Source of the DNA: CBFIDE01 sp965661265
Lineage (GTDB): Bacteria > Bacteroidota > Bacteroidia > Flavobacteriales > Schleiferiaceae
Length of the DNA: 64,000 nt
Assembly (NCBI GenBank): GCA_965661265.1
Contig: CBFIDE010000001.1
Location: forward strand, 62,001 to 126,000
Direction of reading: 5' to 3'
Numbering within the stretch: position 1 is the first letter of the stretch; each line of letters begins with the position of its first letter. A model generated the notes under the pieces. The model did not search any database. It was not told the origin of the DNA and saw only the letters and a list, made by a program, of their open reading frames with translations. This document shows positions 25,927 through 33,762 of the stretch, in pieces. The position numbers and the translations under genes were made by a program.

Positions 25927-26976
25927 TTGAAAAATTCAGATAAATCTATAAATCCAAATGCTTTTGCAAATATTCTGAAGAATTCTAAAAAGCTAGATGT
26001 TCAAAGTCTAGCAAATGAAATTCTTGAAGGAAATATTGCAAGCCTGAGCAAAGGCTTGACCTATGCAGAAAGCAGTTTAAAAGCACATAGATTAATCGCC
26101 AATCAATTATTGAGCATCTTATACTCTAAATCAGGAAAGTCTATTAGAATAGGAATAACCGGTATCCCCGGGGTTGGTAAGAGTACTTTTATTGAAAGTT
26201 TAGGACTTTACCTAGCAAATCAAGGGCTTAAAGTAGCCGTATTAGCCATAGACCCTAGTAGTAGTAAAACCAAAGGAAGCATTCTTGGAGATAAAACTAG
26301 GATGAATGATTTATCACAACATCCTTTAGCCTTTATTAGACCTAGTCCGTCTAGTGGATCCTTAGGTGGAGTTGCTAAAAAAACCAGAGAGTCCATTTTT
26401 TTATGCGAGGCAGCTGGATTTGAAGTGATTTTAATTGAAACCGTTGGAGTTGGTCAATCAGAAACAAGCGTAAAGTCAATGGTAGATTTCTTTGTTCTTC
26501 TGATGCTGGCTGGCGCAGGAGATGAGTTACAAGGAATCAAAAGAGGGATTATGGAAATGACCGATTTATTGGTCGTTAACAAAGCTGATGGTGAGAATAA
26601 GCGGGCTGCCCAGGTGGCTGCCGCAGAATACAAAAGAGCTATGCACCTTTTTCCACCAAATCTAAACGAGTGGATTCCTGAAGTTAGCACTGCCTCAGCA
26701 ATTGAAAACACAGGAATTGATACTATTTGGGAGATAATTAAAAAGTTTGAAAACCAACAGAAAACTAAAGGCTATTTTCAAAATGAAAGGGAGCTGCAGA
26801 ATGAAGAATGGTTTAAAACCTTCTTCAGCCAGGAGCTAGAAGATTTAATCTTGGAGGACAGTCTAATCAAACAAGTATATGAATCCAGCTTAGAGAATGT
26901 GAAGAGCTTAAGGCTACATCCTCATCAGGCTGTGGCCGATATTTTAAGTCAAATAAAAGATCGATTAAAATCTTAA
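25927..26976 (+). CDS. meaB: Methylmalonyl-CoA mutase-associated GTPase MeaB
   Basis: A 349-residue G3E-family GTPase that gates cofactor loading and protects methylmalonyl-CoA mutase. The P-loop GITGIPGVGKSTFIES (about residues 76-91), the DPSSSKTKGSILGDKTRM block, the ETVGVGQSE switch and NKADG are all present. No ATG is available near the N-terminus, so the start is a TTG that abuts the ebfC stop codon. It converges with the next gene, and the two stop codons share the tetranucleotide TTAA. Confidence 0.95.
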   Translation: MKNSDKSINPNAFANILKNSKKLDVQSLANEILEGNIASLSKGLTYAESSLKAHRLIANQLLSILYSKSGKSIRIGITGIPGVGKSTFIESLGLYLANQGLKVAVLAIDPSSSKTKGSILGDKTRMNDLSQHPLAFIRPSPSSGSLGGVAKKTRESIFLCEAAGFEVILIETVGVGQSETSVKSMVDFFVLLMLAGAGDELQGIKRGIMEMTDLLVVNKADGENKRAAQVAAAEYKRAMHLFPPNLNEWIPEVSTASAIENTGIDTIWEIIKKFENQQKTKGYFQNERELQNEEWFKTFFSQELEDLILEDSLIKQVYESSLENVKSLRLHPHQAVADILSQIKDRLKS

Positions 26977-27494
26977 AAATCTCTTTTTACCTCTGCTTTT
27001 AAATACCCTAAGGCCTTTTTTGTAGGAAAAGAATCCATTTCCATTACCTTGTTCAATAACTTTTTGCTCAATTCAATTCCATCAACAGTTGGGTCAATTT
27101 CATTGGCTGTATTATTAATGATACCTACAGTTGCTGATTTTGCCGTAACAACCAATCTCCACGCCTCCTCACTCATATAAATCTGCTGAGAAAGATTGTG
27201 TTCAAATTCTGTTCTGATCGTATTGGAAAGTAGGTTTCTGTATTGCTGTACATTCATTCCATTAGCATTCACTCTTACAAGTAATCTGTCTGGCGTGATG
27301 CGCTCTAAAAACATTGAGATTCTTTCGTAAGCCTGTAATCTAACCGGCAAAGCACTCTTTTGAGTTTCCTTTTTCAAAAAATACGAACGCCTCTTTTCTT
27401 CATTCTCCATGAAGTTAGTAAGCATCATATAGCATAAGATAAGTAAGAAAAGTGCTGGAAGTGTATACTTCAGGATTTCAAAAAAAACGTCCAT
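26973..27494 (-). CDS. Conserved membrane-anchored protein of Bacteroidota, function unknown
   Basis: A 173-residue protein with an N-terminal membrane helix (FFEILKYTLPALFLLILCYMML, about residues 4-24), then a conserved-looking cytoplasmic part: ENEEKRRSYFLKKETQKSAL, PVRLQAYERISMFLERI, a TEFEHNLSQQIYMSEEAW block and a helical tail. I recall this pattern from uncharacterised Bacteroidota proteins (possibly DUF7935), but cannot confirm the family. I start it at 27494 (MDVFFEILKY); the longer reading to 27575 would cover the promoter region of the divergent aminotransferase gene. It converges on meaB with overlapping stops. Confidence 0.75.
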   Translation of the reverse strand: MDVFFEILKYTLPALFLLILCYMMLTNFMENEEKRRSYFLKKETQKSALPVRLQAYERISMFLERITPDRLLVRVNANGMNVQQYRNLLSNTIRTEFEHNLSQQIYMSEEAWRLVVTAKSATVGIINNTANEIDPTVDGIELSKKLLNKVMEMDSFPTKKALGYLKAEVKRDF

Positions 27495-27553
27495 GTTCTG
27501 TTTGTAGATTTCTAATACCCAAATATCGTAAAAATTGGATATGCTCCTAAACC

Positions 27554-27569
27554 TAAATTTGTAGCTTTG
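27554..27569 (+). promoter_or_regulatory. Two overlapping -7 elements before the aminotransferase
   Basis: TAAATTTG (27554-27561) and TAGCTTTG (27562-27569) both match TAnnTTTG and lie 20-30 bases before the start codon. Neither has a perfect TTTG at 19 bases; a TTGG lies at 27535. Confidence 0.45.
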
Positions 27570-27588
27570 TTCCAAATATCACTCAAGA

Positions 27589-28785
27589 ATGAATTTATTG
27601 TCCGATCTTATCAATAATTTGCCTGAATCTCAGACAATTGCAATGAGCAAAAAAAGCCGAGAACTTCTTGAAAAAGGGGTCGATGTGATCAGTTTATCAC
27701 TTGGTGAGCCGGATTTTAATACACCAGACTTCATCAAAGAAGCGGCAAAACAGGCGATCGATGATAATTTCACATCTTATCCGCCCATTTCAGGATATAA
27801 TGATGTTCGTGAAGCAATTAGTCAAAAATTTAAGAGAGACAATAATCTCAACTATACAGCAGATCAAATAGTTATTTCTACAGGGGCCAAGCAATCAATA
27901 GCCAATGTAGTTTTATGTCTGGTAAACCCTGGAGATGAGGTAATATTACCTGCACCATACTGGGTTTCTTATGAGGCTATTGTTAAGCTCGCTGGTGGTA
28001 TTCCGATTGCTATTCCTACTTCAATAGAAAATGACTTTAAGCTGAAACCAGAAGAGCTCAAGGCGGCAATCACTCCTAAAACTAAGATGTTGATTTATAG
28101 TTCACCTTGTAATCCATCGGGTTCTGTTTATGCTTCTGAAGAATTGGAAGGATTGGCAAAAGTGATCAAAGAGACCGATATCGTTTGTCTTAGTGATGAA
28201 ATATATGAGCTAATTAACTTTGACTCTAAGCCAAAAAGCTTAGCATCTTTTCCAGAGATTTATGATCAGGTTGTAACTGTAAATGGAGTTTCTAAAGGCT
28301 TTGCAATGACTGGCTGGAGAATAGGATATATTGGAGCTCCTTTATGGATCGCAAAAGCTTGTGATAAGATTCAAGGTCAGTTCACTTCCGCTCCTTCAGG
28401 AATTTCGCAAAAAGCAGCAAAAGCAGCTGTCTTAAGTGATCCAAATGAGCTAACATATATGAAAGAAGCTTTCATAAAAAGAAGAGATATGTTAATCTCT
28501 AGACTTGAGAATATTAAAGGAATCAAAACAAATGTGCCAAAGGGTGCATTTTACATCTTCCCGGATATCAGCGCATTATTTGGAAGTAAATTTGGAGAAA
28601 GGATAATAAGAGACAGCGCTGACCTATGCATGTATTTACTTGAAGAAGGTAAGGTAGGTTTAGTACCTGGAGATGCATTTGGAAGTCCGAACTGTTTAAG
28701 AATATCTTATGCAGCCTCAGAAGCGGAGCTCACCAAGGCAATGGACAGAATAGAAGAAGCTGTAAATAAATTAGAATTCGCATGA
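27589..28785 (+). CDS. Class I pyridoxal-phosphate aminotransferase (aspartate aminotransferase-like)
   Basis: A 398-residue PLP enzyme of fold type I, subgroup I-gamma. It shows SLSLGEPDFNTPDFIKEA near the N-terminus, the STGAKQSI cofactor phosphate site, YSSPCNPSGSVYASEEL, CLSDEIYELI with the pyridine-binding Asp, and the Schiff-base Lys in NGVSKGFAMTGWRIGYIG. Aspartate:2-oxoglutarate transfer is the likeliest reaction; related enzymes act on aromatic residues or prephenate. Its stop overlaps the DUF4254 start (ATGA), placing it first in a four-gene operon. Confidence 0.94.
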   Translation: MNLLSDLINNLPESQTIAMSKKSRELLEKGVDVISLSLGEPDFNTPDFIKEAAKQAIDDNFTSYPPISGYNDVREAISQKFKRDNNLNYTADQIVISTGAKQSIANVVLCLVNPGDEVILPAPYWVSYEAIVKLAGGIPIAIPTSIENDFKLKPEELKAAITPKTKMLIYSSPCNPSGSVYASEELEGLAKVIKETDIVCLSDEIYELINFDSKPKSLASFPEIYDQVVTVNGVSKGFAMTGWRIGYIGAPLWIAKACDKIQGQFTSAPSGISQKAAKAAVLSDPNELTYMKEAFIKRRDMLISRLENIKGIKTNVPKGAFYIFPDISALFGSKFGERIIRDSADLCMYLLEEGKVGLVPGDAFGSPNCLRISYAASEAELTKAMDRIEEAVNKLEFA

Positions 28786-29390
28786 TAGACGCTAATAAAA
28801 TGAATGACTGCTTTGATAAATGCATTGCAGATTATCACCTGACTGATGATGTAGATGCATCTTTCAAAAACCCATTTCAATCAGACTCATTTGAAGCACT
28901 TGTTTATCACAAATGTTGGATAGATACTGTTCAATGGCACTTAGAAGATATAATCAGAGACCCAAATATTATTGCTGAAAATGCGCTATTAATTAAGAGA
29001 CGTATCGATAGTTCTAATCAAGATAGAACGGATAGGGTTGAAATGATTGATGATTATTATCTAGAGTTGTTTGAGGGAGTTAAACCCCAAGACAATTGTA
29101 GAATAAATACAGAAAGCCCTGCTTGGGCAATTGATAGATTGAGCATTCTTGCGCTAAAAATCTACCATATGAAGATTGAGGCCCAAAGAAGTGATATCGC
29201 GGAAAGCCTTTTAGCCAAGAATAAGTTCAAATATCAAGTTTTACTCACTCAAAGAGAAGATTTGAGTCAGGCGATCAGTGAATTATTAGAAGATTTAAAG
29301 TCAGGAAGTAGAGTAATGAAGGTCTATCGTCAAATGAAGATGTATAATGATCCTGAACTTAACCCTGTGCTTTACTCTAAGTCTAAATAA
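28782..29390 (+). CDS. DUF4254 domain-containing protein
   Basis: A 202-residue soluble, acidic, helical protein. It matches the DUF4254 pattern with FEALVYHKCWIDTVQWHLED, IRDPNI, a RIDSSNQDRTDRVE segment and SPAWAIDRLSILALKIYHM. The function is unknown. It is translationally coupled on both sides (ATGA with the aminotransferase, TAATG with the glycosyltransferase). Pairing with a family 9 glycosyltransferase is common in Bacteroidota, so a role in cell-envelope sugar assembly is a reasonable inference. Confidence 0.85.
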   Translation: MIDANKMNDCFDKCIADYHLTDDVDASFKNPFQSDSFEALVYHKCWIDTVQWHLEDIIRDPNIIAENALLIKRRIDSSNQDRTDRVEMIDDYYLELFEGVKPQDNCRINTESPAWAIDRLSILALKIYHMKIEAQRSDIAESLLAKNKFKYQVLLTQREDLSQAISELLEDLKSGSRVMKVYRQMKMYNDPELNPVLYSKSK

Positions 29391-30403
29391 TGAAAGTGTT
29401 AGTCCTTAGGTTTTCTGCCTTAGGTGATATCGCCTTGAGCGTAAACTTGCTTAAAACACTTGAGGACAATTACCCTCAACATGACTTTATTTTTATTTCA
29501 AAACCATTTACGGCTCCTCTATTTCAAGGATTAAGAACTGAGTTTAAAGGTGTGAACCTTGATAATTATAAAGGACTGTTCGGTATGATTAAGCTCAGTA
29601 GGGAACTTAAGAATACCTACAAGCCAGATGCAATAGTCGACCTGCATGATGTAATTCGCAGTCAGGTAATTAGAAATTATTTTAAACTGTCTGGCACTAA
29701 AGTTGGAATAATTGATAAAGGCCGAAAAGAGAAAAAACTCTTGGTGCAAAAAGAGAATAAACATAAAGTTCAACTGAAGCATTCTGCATTAAGATATTTG
29801 GATGCTTTTAGACAAATTGGGTTAGAAGTGGATTTCAAAGTAGAGGCGGCTAGCAGGATTGAATATCCAATCAGTGAAAGCTCTGCAAGTGAAAACCCCA
29901 AAATTGGATTTGCTCCTTTGGCCATGCATCAAGCTAAAATGTGGCCAAAAGAAAAGGCCATTGATCTAATAAAAAGGCTCAATCAGATGAACTATCAAGT
30001 CTATCTCTTTGGTGGACCAAACGAATTTGAAAAGCTGCAAGAGTTTTCTGGTGATCAAAAAAACATTGAGGTCATGGCTGGTAAGTATGGCTTGGATAAA
30101 GAAATTGGTTTTATGAGTCAGCTTGATGCCTTTATAGCAATGGATTCATCAAATATGCATTTTGCCAGTTTAGCCAATACTCCTGTGATTTCCATTTGGG
30201 GAGCTACACATAGATATGCTGGTTTTTATGCTCTTGGGGCCAATAAAGATTATGAAGTTGAAGATAAAGATTTAGAATGTAGACCTTGCTCAGTTTTCGG
30301 GAATAAAGAGTGCTGGAGAGGTGACTATGCATGTTTGAATAACATAAGCGTGGAATTTGTTTTGCAAAAACTTAAGTTAGCACTAGAAAGAGAGCAGAAA
30401 TGA
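29390..30403 (+). CDS. Glycosyltransferase family 9 protein (heptosyltransferase-like)
   Basis: A 337-residue GT-B glycosyltransferase. The N-terminal MKVLVLRFSALGDIALSVNL and the C-terminal donor site (SQLDAFIAMDSSNMHFASLA followed by NTPVISIWGATHRYAGF) are the hallmarks of ADP-heptose:LPS heptosyltransferases. The Cys-rich end (LECRPCSVFGNKECWRG...C) is also typical of the group. It probably transfers a sugar to the lipopolysaccharide core or a related glycan; donor and acceptor cannot be read from sequence. It overlaps DUF4254 by one base and TrkH by four. Confidence 0.9.
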   Translation: MKVLVLRFSALGDIALSVNLLKTLEDNYPQHDFIFISKPFTAPLFQGLRTEFKGVNLDNYKGLFGMIKLSRELKNTYKPDAIVDLHDVIRSQVIRNYFKLSGTKVGIIDKGRKEKKLLVQKENKHKVQLKHSALRYLDAFRQIGLEVDFKVEAASRIEYPISESSASENPKIGFAPLAMHQAKMWPKEKAIDLIKRLNQMNYQVYLFGGPNEFEKLQEFSGDQKNIEVMAGKYGLDKEIGFMSQLDAFIAMDSSNMHFASLANTPVISIWGATHRYAGFYALGANKDYEVEDKDLECRPCSVFGNKECWRGDYACLNNISVEFVLQKLKLALEREQK

Positions 30404-32211
30404 ATCTTCAGGAATTCAGAGAATCTATAAATCTTAAAATTTACAATTCTAAAGAGACTGTCTTAAAGTCATTTAGGGTAATGAGCGTAATTGTTGCTTT
30501 TTTAGCAGTTGCAAGCATGGTCTATTTTCATGGATTTAATGTTGACAAAGCAACTGAACAAGCACTTCTTTTGGTATTAAAATGGAGTTTTGCTTTTTAC
30601 ATTTTAAAATATCTAGTCCGGCTACTTTTTAGCTTCAGTCCAATAAAGGATATCAAAGAATCCATTTTTGAAGTGGCACTCATGTTTATCATTTTGGTCA
30701 ATTTTTTTGTAAAGTTTTTCTTTGGGCTTGAGTTGATTCACGAATTAGGAATACTACTAAACCTTGATAACCTCAGAGGCTTCTTCATTTTTGTTATTCA
30801 AATTTACTTTGTAATTATTCTCCTTAATGAAGTAGGAAGAGCGGGCAACCTAATCACCACTCTCAACTTATCTCCTTCTGGCTTATTAATATCTTCTTTC
30901 GTACTCCTTATTGCTATTGGTACTGGTTTCTTAATGCTCCCAAATGCCACTAGCAGTGGAATATCAATGCCTTTCTTTGATGCTTTGTTCACCTCAATAA
31001 GTGCAAGTTGTGTGACTGGCTTGATCGTAGTAGATACCGCAACTTATTTTAGTATGAAAGGGCAGCTAATCATTATGATGCTTATTCAGTTAGGCGGTTT
31101 AAATATTATCAGCTTTGCAGCGATTTTTGCCATTTTCGCCAGGAAAGGAATCGGCCTAAGGCATCAACATATTTTAAAAGAAAACCTAAATGCAGAATCG
31201 CTGGGTTCAAGCAGCATGCTATTTAAGCAAATTTTTGTTTTCAGTTTAATTATAGAAGCTATTGGTGCTGTTTTAATCTACTTCACTTGGGGAAATGGTA
31301 TTCCTTTCGACAACTTTGGAGACAAGCTTTTCCATTCTGTTTTTCACAGTATATCAGCTTTCAATAATGCAGGATTCTCAATTTTTACTGATAGTCTTTT
31401 TGAATCAGGTGTAGCAGACAACTATAGTGTTCATTTAGTAATTGCCGTCCTAATTGTGATGGGTGGATTAGGTTTCAGTGTATTGAGAGATCTTTTTTCG
31501 CTCAGAAAAAACCGCGAGAGAATAAATCAACCATGGAAATCATTGAGAATTGACACTAAGCTCGCATTGTATAGTGCTGGGATATTAATTATCTCTGGAT
31601 TTATAGTTTTCTGGCTCTTTGAAAGAAATAATACTCTAGCGGATAAAGGAATCTTTGGGCAAATAGTAAGCTCTCTTTTTCAATCCATTACCGCAAGAAC
31701 TGCTGGCTTTCACACCGTCGATATTTCTACAGTGACAGTTCCTGTATTGATCTTCTTAATTTTCTTAATGTTTATTGGAGCCTCACCGGGCTCTACTGGT
31801 GGTGGTATTAAGACCAATACTTTTGCCTTGATTATACTCGGAGCTTTTTCAACAGCAAGAGGAAAAGATAGGATAGAAATCTATAGATCCACCATTCCTT
31901 TTGATCTATTGAACAAAGCCATACTCATCTTTCTTTTCTCCATTGCCTTTATTAGTATGGGTATATTTGGCTTAGCCATTACGGAGCCCGATAAAGATTT
32001 ATTAGCCATATCCTTTGAAGAAGTAAGTGCCTATTGTACCGTTGGATTAAGTACAGGAATTACAACTGAATTAAGCTTTAACGGGCGAATTATCATCATG
32101 TTAAGTATGTTCTTAGGAAGGATTGGTCCTCTTGCAATGGCCTTTGCTATTGGTAAGAAAAAGCGCACTAGCGAATATAAATATCCAAAGGCCAATATAA
32201 TTGTAGGCTAA
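30400..32211 (+). CDS. TrkH/KtrB family potassium transporter subunit
   Basis: A 603-residue integral membrane protein with about eleven hydrophobic segments. Four pore-loop motifs of the SKT family are visible: SASCVTGL, SAFNNAGFS, TARTAGFHTVD and SAYCTVGLSTG, each with the selectivity-filter Gly. The N-terminal 140 residues add extra membrane segments before the core. The regulatory TrkA/KtrA RCK subunit is not adjacent. Its start overlaps the glycosyltransferase stop (ATGA), which makes it the last gene of the aminotransferase operon. Confidence 0.93.
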   Translation: MNLQEFRESINLKIYNSKETVLKSFRVMSVIVAFLAVASMVYFHGFNVDKATEQALLLVLKWSFAFYILKYLVRLLFSFSPIKDIKESIFEVALMFIILVNFFVKFFFGLELIHELGILLNLDNLRGFFIFVIQIYFVIILLNEVGRAGNLITTLNLSPSGLLISSFVLLIAIGTGFLMLPNATSSGISMPFFDALFTSISASCVTGLIVVDTATYFSMKGQLIIMMLIQLGGLNIISFAAIFAIFARKGIGLRHQHILKENLNAESLGSSSMLFKQIFVFSLIIEAIGAVLIYFTWGNGIPFDNFGDKLFHSVFHSISAFNNAGFSIFTDSLFESGVADNYSVHLVIAVLIVMGGLGFSVLRDLFSLRKNRERINQPWKSLRIDTKLALYSAGILIISGFIVFWLFERNNTLADKGIFGQIVSSLFQSITARTAGFHTVDISTVTVPVLIFLIFLMFIGASPGSTGGGIKTNTFALIILGAFSTARGKDRIEIYRSTIPFDLLNKAILIFLFSIAFISMGIFGLAITEPDKDLLAISFEEVSAYCTVGLSTGITTELSFNGRIIIMLSMFLGRIGPLAMAFAIGKKKRTSEYKYPKANIIVG

Positions 32212-32248
32212 AATCCTCAACAATAATGCAATAGATGGGTTTAAGTAG

Positions 32249-32256
32249 TACATTTG
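32249..32256 (+). promoter_or_regulatory. Candidate -7 element for ubiE-porT
   Basis: TACATTTG matches TAnnTTTG and lies 20 bases before the ubiE start, in the 64-base gap after trkH. No clear -33 TTTG is seen at the expected spacing. Confidence 0.45.
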
Positions 32257-32275
32257 CAGCCTGGAAAATAAGATT

Positions 32276-33007
32276 ATGTCGCAGGAAGTAAAACCCTATA
32301 AAGGTTCTGAGGAATCTAAAAAGAAGCAAGTCGCAGAGATGTTTGATAATATCTCTAAAAACTACGATTTCTTAAATCATTTTCTCTCTTTAAACATCGA
32401 TAAAGTTTGGAGAAAGAAAGTTGTTAAACTAAGCCAAGAAGGCGCTGCCAGCCAGAAAATTTTAGATGTGGCTACAGGAACCGCTGATTTAGCTATTGCG
32501 CTTGTAAAAGGGGGAGCTAAAAGAGTCATTGGTTTAGACATTTCTGCAGGTATGCTAGAAGTGGGTAGAGAAAAAATTAGGAAAAAGAACTTAGAAAAGA
32601 CTATCAGCTTGACTTTAGGTGACTCGGAGAATCTACCGTTTGAAGATGAAACTTTTGATGCTGTAACGGTTGCATTTGGAGTTCGTAATTTTGAGAACCT
32701 TGAGAAAGGAATATCTGAAATACATAGAGTAACCAAAAAAGGTGGTAAGATTTTAGTTTTGGAATTCTCTAAACCACAGAAATTCCCGGTAAAACAAGTT
32801 TATCAATTTTACTTCAAAAACATTCTACCAGGTTTAGGAAAGCTAATTTCTAAAGATAGCAGCGCTTATACTTATCTTCCAGAATCAGTAGATGCTTTTC
32901 CTTATGGAGATAAATTTATTAGCAAGTTAGAGAATATCGGATATACTGATAACAAGAGTTACCCCGTAACTTTTGGCGTTGCGACCATCTATCAAGGCTT
33001 AAAATAA
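32276..33007 (+). CDS. ubiE: Demethylmenaquinone methyltransferase
   Basis: A 243-residue S-adenosylmethionine methyltransferase that makes menaquinone from demethylmenaquinone (the quinone of most Bacteroidota). It has the family start AEMFDNISKNYDFLNHFLSL, the SAM-binding ILDVATGTADLAIAL, DISAGMLEVGREK, and the FGVRNFENLEKGISEIHRV segment of MenG/UbiE. It is complete. It precedes porT after 29 bases; this ubiE-porT pairing is widespread in gliding/T9SS Bacteroidota, although the functions seem unrelated. Confidence 0.95.
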   Translation: MSQEVKPYKGSEESKKKQVAEMFDNISKNYDFLNHFLSLNIDKVWRKKVVKLSQEGAASQKILDVATGTADLAIALVKGGAKRVIGLDISAGMLEVGREKIRKKNLEKTISLTLGDSENLPFEDETFDAVTVAFGVRNFENLEKGISEIHRVTKKGGKILVLEFSKPQKFPVKQVYQFYFKNILPGLGKLISKDSSAYTYLPESVDAFPYGDKFISKLENIGYTDNKSYPVTFGVATIYQGLK

Positions 33008-33035
33008 TCCAAAAGATATTTCGTTTTTAAGGCGT

Positions 33036-33752
33036 ATGTTAAAGCAATTGAGATACATATTCACCCTCTTTATTTTCCTTGCAGGATTTGTAGTTCAAGC
33101 CCAAATATTAGGCGGACGATTAAAAAATCAACCTAAGTATGATAGACAGCGGATCCACTTTGGCTTTAATATTGGAATTAATTATTGGGATTTTAACTTA
33201 AGGCCAATAGCCAACCTAGCAACTCTTAATGGATATTATTCTATGACTTCTGAGGTGTCTCCAGGATATAATATCGGAATTATTTCAAATCTTCGTTTAA
33301 CCGATCATTTAGACCTTAGATTAATTATTGGTTTTGCCTCTACAGAAAGAACTTTATACTTTGATATAGATAACCCTTTAAATAATGGAAAGAGGGAAAC
33401 TATTGAACGTAAAATCCAATCAAGTTTTGGAGAAATACCTCTAGAGTTAAAATTCAAATCAGATAGAATTGATAACTATAGAGTCTACCTACTTACTGGA
33501 GTAAAGTATAATCTTGATTTGGCCTCTAAAGAGGATGCTATAGACGATAGGATTTTCAAATTGCAAAATCAGGACTTTGCCTATGAACTAGGCTTTGGAC
33601 TTGACTTTTACTTTGAATATTTCAAATTCTCTCCACAAATTAAAGCTAGTTTTGGCCAAGCCAATTTACTAGTTGAAGACGGAACATTCCTTATCGAAGG
33701 ATTTAATGGTCTGCAAAGTCGGGCTATTTTAATTAACTTCACTTTCGAATAA
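33036..33752 (+). CDS. porT: T9SS component PorT (SprT), outer-membrane barrel
   Basis: A 238-residue protein with a signal peptide (YIFTLFIFLAGFVVQAQ) and a predicted eight-strand-like beta barrel rich in alternating aromatic residues. It ends in a strand with terminal Phe-Glu (RAILINFTFE). The LKNQPKYDRQRIHFGFNIGI segment and the ubiE neighbour identify it as PorT, an outer-membrane protein needed for type IX secretion in Porphyromonas and Flavobacterium. This makes T9SS likely functional in the organism, consistent with the tagged protein at 56141-56869. Confidence 0.88.
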   Translation: MLKQLRYIFTLFIFLAGFVVQAQILGGRLKNQPKYDRQRIHFGFNIGINYWDFNLRPIANLATLNGYYSMTSEVSPGYNIGIISNLRLTDHLDLRLIIGFASTERTLYFDIDNPLNNGKRETIERKIQSSFGEIPLELKFKSDRIDNYRVYLLTGVKYNLDLASKEDAIDDRIFKLQNQDFAYELGFGLDFYFEYFKFSPQIKASFGQANLLVEDGTFLIEGFNGLQSRAILINFTFE

Positions 33753-33762
33753 GCCCCTTAAT

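Noticed and set aside
27495..27575. Longer N-terminus of the minus-strand membrane protein
   Set aside because: It would cover the promoter elements of the divergent aminotransferase gene and shows no conserved character.
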